Source: Oryzomicrobium sp.
Lineage (GTDB): Bacteria > Pseudomonadota > Gammaproteobacteria > Burkholderiales > Rhodocyclaceae
Assembly: GCF_021287045.1 (NCBI RefSeq)
Contig: NZ_JAJTBG010000007.1
Location: 148,340 to 212,339, forward strand
Direction: 5' to 3'
Length of the DNA stretch: 64,000 nt
Below, piece after piece: positions 1 to 7,726 of this stretch (positions are counted from its first letter, which is position 1; the number at the start of each line of letters is the position of its first letter). The notes beneath the pieces are model-generated. The model saw only the letters and a program-made list of their open reading frames with translations, had not been told where the DNA came from and searched no databases. A program made the position numbers and the translations under genes.

Positions 1-217
1 CCCCAAGGCGGTCGGCGCCTTCCTCAAGTCCATGGGCGTCGGCTACGCCAACGTGCTGATCACCCCCATGGCCGGCCTGGCCCTGATGCGCCGCCTGGGC
101 AACACCGTGGGCGGGCTGCCGTACACCGTCGTCGTCGAGGCCAACGGCAATCCGCTCATGGCCAAGGTCGGCGCGGTGACCCGGGCCGAGGTGGAAGGCA
201 AGCTGCCCCGGGGCTAG
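1..217 (+). CDS. TlpA/redoxin-family thioredoxin-fold protein, C-terminal fragment
   Basis: Only the last 71 codons are in the window, read in the frame starting at base 2 and ending at TAG 215-217. The fragment contains GGLPYTVVVEANGNP, which matches the cis-proline loop and following strand of TlpA-like thioredoxin folds, where the Pro sits beside the catalytic CxxC. That CxxC would lie to the left of the window and cannot be checked. Such proteins are usually periplasmic thiol-disulfide reductases or cytochrome c maturation helpers. The 181-base gap and the FNR-like box ahead of nirF suggest it is not part of the nir transcript. Confidence 0.65.
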   Translation, partial: PKAVGAFLKSMGVGYANVLITPMAGLALMRRLGNTVGGLPYTVVVEANGNPLMAKVGAVTRAEVEGKLPRG

Positions 218-278
218 ACGTCTGGAATGGCGTCCGGCGTCCCGGTAACATCGCCAAAGTCCGCGCCTGGCGCGGGGT

Positions 279-292
279 TTGACCGGTATCAA
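279..292. promoter_or_regulatory. FNR/DNR-type box upstream of nirF
   Basis: TTGAC-CGGT-ATCAA differs by one base from the FNR/ANR/DNR consensus TTGAT-N4-ATCAA. It begins 120 bases before the nirF start, a usual distance for an activator site. Heme d1 genes in denitrifiers are commonly activated by CRP/FNR-family regulators that sense low oxygen or NO. The site is seen directly; the identity of the regulator is inferred. Confidence 0.6.
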
Positions 293-398
293 GCCCATCG
301 GCCGATCCCTTTGCGCCGATCCCGGGCTTTGCCGACAATGGCCCGATCATGCAATCGCGCCAGCCCTTTGGGCGGCCAGTACCGATGAGGAAGGCAAC

Positions 399-1661
399 AT
401 GACGGGGAATATGACCGGGCGTGGCCCGCACCACATCCTTGCGACGACCTGGGGCCGCGCCTGGCGCGCTGCGCTGCTCGCCCTGGCCAGCGCCGGCCTG
501 GCTGCCTGCGCCACGCCGGGCGGTTCCGGCACGGCATCGGCCCTGCGCGGTACCGGCGACCTGGGGCTGGTGGTGGAGCGGGCCTCGGGCCAACTGACCC
601 TGGTGGACACCACCGCCCGGGCGCCCTACGCCCAGGTGGCCGGCCTGGGGGACCTGTCCCACGCCTCCGCCGTCTATTCCCGGGACGGGCGCTACGCCTA
701 CATCTTCGGCCGCGACGGCGGCCTGACCAAGGTGGACCTGCTCACCGCCGGCATCGCCAAGCGCGTCATCCAGGGCGGCAACTCCATCGGTGGCGCCGTC
801 TCCCAGGACGGCACCCTGGTGGCGGCGGCCAACTACGAGCCGGGCGGGGTCAAGGTGTTCGACGCCAAGACCCTGGAACTGGTGGCCGACCTGCCCGCCG
901 AATACACCGCCGCCGACGGCAGCAAGAAGTTTTCCCGGGTGGTGGGCATCGCCGACCTGCCCGGGCAGCGCTTCATCTATTCGTTGTTCGACGCCGACGC
1001 CATCTGGATCGCCGATCTGTCCGACGTGAAGGCGCCCAAGGTGACCAAGATCGGCAAGATCGGCCACCAGCCCTACGACGCCCTGATCACCCCGGACGGC
1101 CGCTACTACCTGGCCGGCCTGTTCGGCGAGGACGGCATCGCCAAGCTCGACCTGTGGCAGCCGGAAAAGGGCGTGGAGCGGGTGCTGGCCCACTACGGCC
1201 GGGGCGAGGAAAAGCTGCCGGTGTTCAAGATGCCCCACCTGCGCGGCTGGGCCGTGGCCGGCAACCGGGCCTACCTGCCGGCCATCGGCCGCCACGAGGT
1301 GCTGGTGGTGGACCTCTCCACCTGGAAGGAAGTGGGCCGTATTCCGGTGGCCGGCCAGCCGGTGTTCGTCATGGCCCGGCCCGACGGGCGCCAGGTCTGG
1401 GTGAACTTCGCCGTGCCCGACTACAGCCGGGTCCAGGTGATCGACACCCTGACCAACACCATCGTCAAGACCCTGGAGCCTGGCAAGGCCGTGCTGCACC
1501 TGGAATTCACCCCCCGGGGCGAGCAGGTGTGGATCTCGGCCCGGGACGACGACAAGGTGGTGGTCTACGACACTGCCACCTTCGCCCCGGTGGCCACCCT
1601 GGCGGCCAAGTCGCCCTCCGGCATCTTCTTCACCAGCCGGGCCAACCGGCTGGGCTTCTGA
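399..1661 (+). CDS. nirF: Heme d1 biosynthesis protein NirF (periplasmic, lipoprotein-like)
   Basis: 420 residues. NirF acts late in making heme d1, the cofactor of cytochrome cd1 nitrite reductase; its exact reaction is not settled. The sequence is a beta-propeller like the d1-binding domain of NirS and NirN, but with no heme c motif. The N-terminus has a hydrophobic stretch ending in LAAC (Cys37), a plausible lipobox, so membrane anchoring in the periplasm is likely. Repeated blade motifs such as SRDGRYAYIFGRDGG and SQDGTLVAAANYEPGG are visible. ATG 399 was chosen over an in-frame start at 279 because AGGAAGG lies just upstream and the signal sequence then starts correctly; ATG 411 is an alternative. 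nirDL follows after 9 bases, so the two are probably co-transcribed. Confidence 0.9.
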   Translation: MTGNMTGRGPHHILATTWGRAWRAALLALASAGLAACATPGGSGTASALRGTGDLGLVVERASGQLTLVDTTARAPYAQVAGLGDLSHASAVYSRDGRYAYIFGRDGGLTKVDLLTAGIAKRVIQGGNSIGGAVSQDGTLVAAANYEPGGVKVFDAKTLELVADLPAEYTAADGSKKFSRVVGIADLPGQRFIYSLFDADAIWIADLSDVKAPKVTKIGKIGHQPYDALITPDGRYYLAGLFGEDGIAKLDLWQPEKGVERVLAHYGRGEEKLPVFKMPHLRGWAVAGNRAYLPAIGRHEVLVVDLSTWKEVGRIPVAGQPVFVMARPDGRQVWVNFAVPDYSRVQVIDTLTNTIVKTLEPGKAVLHLEFTPRGEQVWISARDDDKVVVYDTATFAPVATLAAKSPSGIFFTSRANRLGF

Positions 1662-1670
1662 GGCGGCGGC

Positions 1671-2750
1671 GTGAGCGGCTCGTCGTTCCTGGCCGTGCAG
1701 GCGGCGCCGCAAAGCGCCACGGAGGCTTTGGTGCCTCCGGAGGCCGGCGGCCAACCCGCCGCACCGGCTCCCGGCTCCCTGGCCTTCCGCCTGCTCAACG
1801 ACTTCCAGCGCGGCTTTCCCCTCTGTTCGGCGCCCTACGCCGAGTTGGCCGGCGGCCTGGGCGTGGCCGAGGGCGAGGTGCTGCGCGCCCTGGAGACCCT
1901 CAAGCGCGAAGGCAAGATTTCCCGGGTCGGCGCCGTGTTCGCCCCCAAGCGCATCGGCGCCTCGACCCTGGCCGCCGTGGCGGTGCCGCCGGAACGGCTG
2001 GCGGCGGTGGCGCAGATCGTCAACCGCTTTCCCGAGGTGAACCACAACTACGAGCGGGAGCACCGCTACAACCTGTGGTTCGTCGCCACTGCTGGTTCCG
2101 AAGGCCGCCTGGCTTCGGCCCTGGCCGCCATCGAAGCGGCCATCGGCCTGCCGGTGCTGCGCCTGCCGCTCTTGGCCGAATACCACATCGACCTGGGCTT
2201 CGGCCTGGGGGCGGCGGACCCTTCCGCTCCGGCCGCGGAGCGGGTCCCGGCGGTGCAGGCCTTCGTCTCGCCGCGCACCCTGGACGAGGGCGAACGCCGC
2301 CTGGTGATGGCCTTGCAGGAAGGCTTGCCCCTCTTCATCCGCCCCTTCGCCCTGCTCGCCGAACGCATCGGCGTGGATGAGCCGGCGGTGATCGCCCGCA
2401 TCCGCGCCTGGGTGGAGGAAGGCATCATCAAGCGCTTCGGTGTGGTGGTGCGCCACCACGAACTGGGCTACACCGCCAATGCCATGCTGGTCCACGACCT
2501 GCCCGACGCGGCCGCCGACATCCTGGGCGAGCGCCTCGCCCGGGAACCGGCGGTGACCCTGTGCTACCGCCGCCCCCGGGTGCTGCCGGACTGGCCCTAC
2601 AACCTGTTCTGCATGATCCACGGCCAGGACCGGGCCGCGGTGGAAGCCACCATCGCCGACCTGCGCGGCCGCCTCGGCCTGGAAGGCTACGCCCACGCCG
2701 TGCTGTTCTCGCGCACCCGCTACAAGCAGACCGGAGCCCGCTATGCCTGA
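1671..2750 (+). CDS. nirDL: Siroheme decarboxylase, NirD-NirL fusion
   Basis: 359 residues with a GTG start. Two tandem Lrp/AsnC-like modules are fused: an N-terminal NirD half (about 35-180) with PEVNHNYEREHRYNLWF, and a C-terminal NirL half (about 200-350) with CYRRPRVLPDWPYNLF. Proteins of this family together convert siroheme to 12,18-didecarboxysiroheme by removing the C12 and C18 acetate carboxyls in the cytoplasm. Each half starts with a winged-helix-like segment inherited from the regulator fold. The fusion is known in several denitrifiers. The stop overlaps the start of nirG by 8 bases, which points to translational coupling. The first 30 or so residues are Ala/Pro-rich and probably disordered. 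Confidence 0.92.
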   Translation: MSGSSFLAVQAAPQSATEALVPPEAGGQPAAPAPGSLAFRLLNDFQRGFPLCSAPYAELAGGLGVAEGEVLRALETLKREGKISRVGAVFAPKRIGASTLAAVAVPPERLAAVAQIVNRFPEVNHNYEREHRYNLWFVATAGSEGRLASALAAIEAAIGLPVLRLPLLAEYHIDLGFGLGAADPSAPAAERVPAVQAFVSPRTLDEGERRLVMALQEGLPLFIRPFALLAERIGVDEPAVIARIRAWVEEGIIKRFGVVVRHHELGYTANAMLVHDLPDAAADILGERLAREPAVTLCYRRPRVLPDWPYNLFCMIHGQDRAAVEATIADLRGRLGLEGYAHAVLFSRTRYKQTGARYA

Positions 2751-3285
2751 TCCCGTGCCCCCTTCGCCCGTGGTTTCCGCCGCCCCCGCCGCCGCCCCGG
2801 AAACCTCCCGGCGCGGCGCGTTCACGCCGATCCCCCTGGACGACCTGGACCGGGCCATCCTGGCCCGCCTGCAAGGCGACTTCCCCTTGAGCGAGGCGCC
2901 CTTCGCCGAAGCCGCCGCCGCCCTGGGCTGCGCCGAGGCCACCCTGATCGCCCGCATCGAGCGCCTGCTGGAGGCCCGGGTGCTCACCCGCTTCGGCCCC
3001 CTGTTCCAGGTCGAACGCATGGGCGGCGCCTTCGTCCTGGCCGCCCTGGCGGTGCCGGAGGAGCGCTACGAGGCGGTGGCCGAGGCGGTCAACGCCCTGC
3101 CCGAGGTGGCCCACAACTACCGCCGCGAGCACGCCCTCAACATGTGGTTCGTCCTCGCCACCGAGACCCCGGACGGCATCCCCCGGGCCATCGCCGCCAT
3201 CGAGGCGGCCACCGGCTTGCCGGTGTTCGCCTTTCCCAAGGAAGAGGAATTCTTCGTCGAGATGAAGCTGGAGGCCCGGGTATGA
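2743..3285 (+). CDS. nirG: Siroheme decarboxylase subunit NirG
   Basis: 180 residues, a single AsnC-like module close to the NirD half of the upstream gene: PEVAHNYRREHALNMWF corresponds to the NirD motif and the spacing of the winged helix is the same. It works with NirH, NirD and NirL in decarboxylating siroheme. The start ATG overlaps the nirDL stop by 8 bases and its stop overlaps nirH in an ATGA, so three consecutive decarboxylase genes are translationally coupled. The first 30 residues are low-complexity Pro/Ala. The internal similarity to NirD and NirH fits gene duplication, which is inference. Confidence 0.9.
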   Translation: MPDPVPPSPVVSAAPAAAPETSRRGAFTPIPLDDLDRAILARLQGDFPLSEAPFAEAAAALGCAEATLIARIERLLEARVLTRFGPLFQVERMGGAFVLAALAVPEERYEAVAEAVNALPEVAHNYRREHALNMWFVLATETPDGIPRAIAAIEAATGLPVFAFPKEEEFFVEMKLEARV

Positions 3286-3818
3286 GCGAGGCCACCCGTG
3301 TTGCCCCGGCCGGGGACGCAGCCGCTCCCGTGCTGGACCCTGTCTTGGACCCGGTCGACCGCCGCCTGGTGCTGGCCACCCAGGCCGGCCTGCCCCTGGT
3401 GCCGCGCCCCTACGACGCCGTGGGCGAGCCCCTGGGCCTGTCCGGCGCCGAGGTGCGGGCACGCCTGACCCGGCTGCTGGAAAACGGAGTGATCCGCCGC
3501 ATCGGCGTGGTGCCCAACCACTACGCCATCGGCTGGACCGCCAACGGCATGAGCGTGTGGGACGTGGACGACGCCCGGGTGGCCGAGCTGGGGCCGCTGA
3601 TCGGCAGCCTGGATTTCGTCACCCACTGCTACCGCCGCCCGCGCCGCCCGCCCCTGTGGCCCTACAACCTGTTCGCCATGGTGCACGGCGCCTCCCGGGA
3701 CGAGGTGCGTGCCAAGGTGGCCCGGATTCAGGCGTTGCTCGGCGACGCCTGCCGCGGCCACGACGTGCTGTTTTCCACCCGCATCCTCAAGAAGGCCGGG
3801 CTGCGCCTGGTCGAGTGA
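3282..3818 (+). CDS. nirH: Siroheme decarboxylase subunit NirH
   Basis: 178 residues, a NirL-type AsnC-like module with CYRRPRRPPLWPYNLF near residues 115-130 matching the NirL half of nirDL. It is expected to pair with NirG as NirL pairs with NirD in the siroheme decarboxylase complex. ATG 3282 overlaps the nirG stop (ATGA) and defines the start; a longer in-frame reading from 3144 would run inside nirG. A 100-base gap and the HD-domain gene follow. Confidence 0.9.
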   Translation: MSEATRVAPAGDAAAPVLDPVLDPVDRRLVLATQAGLPLVPRPYDAVGEPLGLSGAEVRARLTRLLENGVIRRIGVVPNHYAIGWTANGMSVWDVDDARVAELGPLIGSLDFVTHCYRRPRRPPLWPYNLFAMVHGASRDEVRAKVARIQALLGDACRGHDVLFSTRILKKAGLRLVE

Positions 3819-3918
3819 AGCGGACGGCTGCCTGCGGGCGGCCGCCGCTGCCGCAGTTCCCCGGCCGGCAATCACGATCCGGCCGGTACCCACAATAACG
3901 ACGATCTCTCCCCCCGAC

Positions 3919-4650
3919 ATGACGATTCCCGACGCTTCCGCCACGGCCGATCCCGCTTCCGTTCCGGCCGCCGATGTTTTCGATCCCGCCGCTCTGGCCG
4001 CCTGGGAGGCCCGCTGTGCCGCCTTCGCCCGGTCTTGCGCCCCGGCCGATGCCGCCCACGACGACGAGCATCTGCGTCGGGTGGTGACCAATGCCCGGCG
4101 CCTGGCGCAGGAAGAGGGGGCCCGCCTGGAGGTGGTGCTGCCGGCGGCCTGGCTGCACGACTGCGTGGCGGTGGCCAAGGATTCGCCGGACCGGCCCCGG
4201 GCCTCGCGCCTGGCCGCCGAAAAGGCCGTGGCCTGGCTGGCGCAGGAGGGCTACCCGGCCGGCTGGCTGCCGGCCATCGGCCAGGCCATCGCCGCCCACA
4301 GCTTTTCCGCCGGCATTCCCCCCGAATCGATCGAGGCCCGGGTGGTCCAGGACGCCGACCGGCTCGACGCCCTGGGGGCGGTGGGCATCGCCCGCTGCCT
4401 GGTGGTGGGCGGCCAGCTCGGTCGGCCCCTGTACTGTCCTGCGGAACCCTTGCCTCAGCCCGGCGGCCGTCCGGTGGACGACCTGGCCTACACCCTGGAC
4501 CATTTTCCGGCCAAGCTGTTCACCCTGGCCGCCACCATGCAGACCGCCGCCGGCCGGACTGAGGCCGAACGGCGTACCGCCTTCATGCGCGGCTGGGTCG
4601 AGCAACTGCTGGCCGAGATTCCGCCGGCGGATACGCCCTCGGCGGGCTGA
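3919..4650 (+). CDS. HD-domain metal-dependent phosphohydrolase
   Basis: 243 residues. The HD signature is complete: HDDEHLRRV (His47 and His51), WLHD (His80-Asp81), His127 and DADRLDALG (Asp146). This matches the YedJ-like branch of predicted nucleotide or phosphate-ester hydrolases that bind two metal ions. No signal peptide is seen, so it is cytoplasmic. It sits between nirH and nirJ on the same strand, but heme d1 synthesis has no known phosphohydrolase step, so its link to the pathway is unproven. The first 40 residues are Ala/Pro-rich. The start was placed at ATG 3919 because the upstream in-frame region overlaps nirH; no strong Shine-Dalgarno is visible. Confidence 0.75.
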   Translation: MTIPDASATADPASVPAADVFDPAALAAWEARCAAFARSCAPADAAHDDEHLRRVVTNARRLAQEEGARLEVVLPAAWLHDCVAVAKDSPDRPRASRLAAEKAVAWLAQEGYPAGWLPAIGQAIAAHSFSAGIPPESIEARVVQDADRLDALGAVGIARCLVVGGQLGRPLYCPAEPLPQPGGRPVDDLAYTLDHFPAKLFTLAATMQTAAGRTEAERRTAFMRGWVEQLLAEIPPADTPSAG

Positions 4651-4684
4651 TCGCCCCGATGCACGGCCCGGCCGGGGCGCTGTT

Positions 4685-4698
4685 CTGACCGAAATCAA
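4685..4698. promoter_or_regulatory. Weak FNR-like half-palindrome upstream of nirJ
   Basis: CTGAC-CGAA-ATCAA keeps a perfect right half-site of the FNR/DNR consensus but has two mismatches on the left. It begins 142 bases before nirJ inside the 176-base gap after the HD gene, about the same distance as the box before nirF. It may drive nirJ-nirN separately. Evidence is weak. Confidence 0.3.
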
Positions 4699-4826
4699 CG
4701 CCGGGCGCGGCGTGCGGCGGTGTAATGCGCTCACGAGGCGCTCCGCCACAGCGGGCCTTACGCCCGCCGCCCGGCTGACCTATTCTTTGCGCTGCCTGCC
4801 ATGCGCCGCATAACCCGGAGGGCTCC

Positions 4827-6059
4827 ATGTTTCGCATCACCCAATACCTGCAGGAACTGGTCGCTCCCACCCCGGTGGGGCCGCGCCGCCCGCCCCCCGG
4901 GCCGGTGGTGATCTGGAACTTGATCCGCCGCTGCAACCTCACCTGCAAGCACTGCTATTCGATTTCCGCCGACAAGGATTTTCCCGGCGAGCTGTCCACC
5001 GCCCAGGTGTTTTCGGTGATGGACGACCTGAAGGGCTTCCGCGTGCCGGTGCTGATCCTCTCCGGCGGCGAGCCCCTGCTGCGCCACGACATCTGGGAGA
5101 TCGCCGCCCGGGCCAAGGCCATGGGCTTCTACGTCGGCCTGTCGTCCAACGGCACCCTGATCGACGAGTCCAACATCGACCGCATTGCCGAGCTGGACTT
5201 CAACTACGTGGGGGTCTCCCTGGACGGCATCCGCGAAACCCACGACCGCTTCCGCCGCATGGACGGCGCCTTCGAGAAATCGTTACACGGCGTGCGCCTG
5301 TGCCGCGACCGGGGGCTGAAAGTGGGGGTGCGCTACACCATGACCCAGGACAACGCCCACGACCTGCCCGGGCTGCTCGACCTGGTGGAGGAGGAGGGCA
5401 TCGACCGCTTCTACTTCAGCCACCTCAACTACGCCGGCCGGGGCAACCGCAACCGCAAGACCGACGCCCACCACCAGAGCACCCGGGCGGCCATGGACAT
5501 GCTGTTCGAGCGCTGCTGGGCCGGGGTGGAAAAGGGCGAGGCCAAGGAATTCACCACCGGCAACAACGACGCCGACGGGGTGTATTTCCTCCACTGGGTG
5601 CAGCGCCGCTTCCCGGATAAGGCCGAGCACATCCGCGCCAAGCTGACCCAGTGGGGCGGCAACTCCAGCGGCGTGAACGTGGCCAACATCGACAACCTGG
5701 GCAACGTGCACCCGGACACCATGTGGTGGCACCACACCCTGGGCAACGTCAAGGAGCGGCCGTTCTCCGCCATCTGGACCGACCTGTCGGACCCGCTCCT
5801 GGCCGGTCTCAAGCAGCACCCCCGGGCGGTCACCGGGCGCTGCGGCGCCTGCGCCCACCTGGCCATCTGCAACGGCAACACCCGGGTACGCGCCCAGCAG
5901 CTGACCGGCGATCCGTGGAGCGAAGACCCGGGTTGCTACCTGGCCGACGACGAGATCGGCCTGCCGCCGGGCTGGCAGTCCACCCGGGGCGATGCCGCGA
6001 ACGCCGCGCCGGATAAGGCGCTCCGGGATGCCATCCCGCTCACCCCCGTCAATTCTTGA
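4827..6059 (+). CDS. nirJ: Heme d1 biosynthesis radical SAM protein NirJ
   Basis: 410 residues. The radical SAM cluster motif CNLTCKHC (Cys36, Cys40, Cys43) binds a [4Fe-4S] cluster and SAM. A C-terminal cysteine-rich segment, CGACAHLAIC followed by GCY near residues 335-375, is the auxiliary-cluster region of SPASM-type enzymes. NirJ acts on didecarboxysiroheme, removing propionate groups at C3 and C8 on the way to the oxo groups of heme d1, in the cytoplasm. GGEPLLRHD is the usual SAM-binding glycine motif. GAGGG precedes the ATG. The nirN start follows within 10 bases of the stop, so the pair is an operon. Confidence 0.93.
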   Translation: MFRITQYLQELVAPTPVGPRRPPPGPVVIWNLIRRCNLTCKHCYSISADKDFPGELSTAQVFSVMDDLKGFRVPVLILSGGEPLLRHDIWEIAARAKAMGFYVGLSSNGTLIDESNIDRIAELDFNYVGVSLDGIRETHDRFRRMDGAFEKSLHGVRLCRDRGLKVGVRYTMTQDNAHDLPGLLDLVEEEGIDRFYFSHLNYAGRGNRNRKTDAHHQSTRAAMDMLFERCWAGVEKGEAKEFTTGNNDADGVYFLHWVQRRFPDKAEHIRAKLTQWGGNSSGVNVANIDNLGNVHPDTMWWHHTLGNVKERPFSAIWTDLSDPLLAGLKQHPRAVTGRCGACAHLAICNGNTRVRAQQLTGDPWSEDPGCYLADDEIGLPPGWQSTRGDAANAAPDKALRDAIPLTPVNS

Positions 6060-6067
6060 GGTTAGCG

Positions 6068-7660
6068 ATGCCTCCTCTGAAACCCGCGTCCCTATTGGTT
6101 CTCCTGGCAGGGCTTTGCGCAGCGCCCTTCGCCGCCGCCCAGGCGCCGGCCCCTGTTGCACCTGCCGCCAGCGATTCCGCCGCCCTGTTCGCCACCCACT
6201 GCGCCAGCTGCCACGGCGCCACCCGCACCGGCGGCACCGGCCCGGCCCTGCTGCCGGAAAGCCTGGAACGGCTGAAGAAGGCCGAGGCGCTCAAGGTCAT
6301 CGGCCAGGGCCGGCCGGCTACTCAGATGCTGCCCTTCGCCGACCGGCTCTCGGCCGATCAGATCAAGGCCCTGGCGGAGTGGATCTACACCCCGGTGGTG
6401 CCGGCGCCGACCTGGAGCGAGGCCGACATGGCCGCCTCGCGCTGGGTGCTGCCGGATGCGGACAAGCTGCCGGCCAAGCCGGTGTTCACCGCCGACCCGA
6501 TGAACCTCTTTCTGGTGGTGGAGACCGGCGACCACCATGTCTCGGTGCTCGACGGCGACAAGCTGGAGCCGATCCACCGCTTCCAGAGCCGCTACGCCCT
6601 GCACGGCGGGCCGAAGTTCACCAAGGACGGGCGCTACGTATTCTTTGCCAGCCGCGACGGCTGGGTGACCAAGTACGACTTGTGGAACCTCAAGACCGTG
6701 GGCGAGATCCGCGCCGGGCTCAACACCCGCAACGTGGCCGTGTCCGCCGACGGCGAGTGGGTGATGGTGGCCAACTACCTGCCCCGCACCCTGGTGCTGC
6801 TGTCGGCCAAGGACTTGTCGGTGCGGCGCATCTACCCGGTCACCGACGCCACCGGCAAGCAGAGCAGCCGGGTGTCCGCCGTGTATACCGCCGCGCCGCG
6901 CCATAGCTTCGTGGTGGCCTTGAAGGATGTGCCCGAAGCCTGGGAGATCCGCTACGACAAGAACGCCCCGGAAGTGTGGGAAGGGCTGGTGCACGACTAC
7001 CGCATGCGCGAGGGCAACCCCCTGCCGGGCCAGTTCACCCCGCGCCGCATCAAGCTCGACCAGGTGCTCGACGACTTCTTCTTCACCCAGGACTACGTGA
7101 ACCTGCTCGGCGCCTCCCGGGAGGCCACCAAGGGCCAGGTGGTGAACCTGGACGTGCGGCGCAAGATCGCCGACCTGGACCTCTCCGGCATGCCCCACCT
7201 GGGCTCGGGCATCACCTTCGACTGGCAGGGCAAGCGGGTGATGGCCTCGCCCAACCTCAGTTCGGGCAAGGTCACGGTGATCGACACCGACACCTGGAAG
7301 ACCGTGGCCACCATCCCCACCCTGGGCCCGGGCTTCTTCCTGCGCAGCCACGAGAAGTCGCCTTACGCCTGGGTCGATTCGATGATGAGTCCGGAAGGCC
7401 GCGATACCCTGCAAGTGATCGACAAGCGCACCCTGGAAGTGGTGGCCAAGCTGCGCCCCGAGCCGGGCAAGACCCTGGCCCACGTGGAGTTCGACCGCTA
7501 CGGCAAGTACGTGCTGGCCAGCCTGTGGGAGCAGGATGGCGCCCTGATCGTGTTCGACGCGGCCACCCTCAAGGAGGTGAAGCGCATTCCGATGAAAAAG
7601 CCCGTGGGCAAGTACAACGTCTATAACAAGACCACCCTGTCGGAAGGCACCAGCCACTGA
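6068..7660 (+). CDS. nirN: Dihydro-heme d1 dehydrogenase NirN (cytochrome c plus d1 propeller)
   Basis: 530 residues. An N-terminal signal peptide (about 1-25) is followed by a cytochrome c domain with CASCH (Cys45, Cys48, His49) and then an eight-bladed propeller like that of NirS. NirN is the periplasmic enzyme that introduces the propionate double bond in the last step of heme d1 synthesis and passes the cofactor on. The choice of nirN over nirS rests on its place beside nirJ, nirF and nirDLGH and on the short cytochrome domain. ATG 6068 has GAGG 6 bases upstream; an in-frame TTG at 6056 overlaps the nirJ stop and is an alternative. No nirS, nirC or nirE is present in the window. Confidence 0.85.
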   Translation: MPPLKPASLLVLLAGLCAAPFAAAQAPAPVAPAASDSAALFATHCASCHGATRTGGTGPALLPESLERLKKAEALKVIGQGRPATQMLPFADRLSADQIKALAEWIYTPVVPAPTWSEADMAASRWVLPDADKLPAKPVFTADPMNLFLVVETGDHHVSVLDGDKLEPIHRFQSRYALHGGPKFTKDGRYVFFASRDGWVTKYDLWNLKTVGEIRAGLNTRNVAVSADGEWVMVANYLPRTLVLLSAKDLSVRRIYPVTDATGKQSSRVSAVYTAAPRHSFVVALKDVPEAWEIRYDKNAPEVWEGLVHDYRMREGNPLPGQFTPRRIKLDQVLDDFFFTQDYVNLLGASREATKGQVVNLDVRRKIADLDLSGMPHLGSGITFDWQGKRVMASPNLSSGKVTVIDTDTWKTVATIPTLGPGFFLRSHEKSPYAWVDSMMSPEGRDTLQVIDKRTLEVVAKLRPEPGKTLAHVEFDRYGKYVLASLWEQDGALIVFDAATLKEVKRIPMKKPVGKYNVYNKTTLSEGTSH

Positions 7661-7726
7661 CGGGCACCGCCCCTGCTCCGGTGGCCGATGCGCTGCCGGG
7701 GCAGGGGCCCCAACCCGAGGGAAACC

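Noticed and set aside
156-3020. 954-codon minus-strand open frame opposite nirF, nirDL and nirG
   Set aside because: It is the antisense shadow of high-G+C coding sequence. The product is Gly/His/Arg/Gln-rich, without domain motifs, and the plus strand has recognisable nir genes with Shine-Dalgarno sequences.
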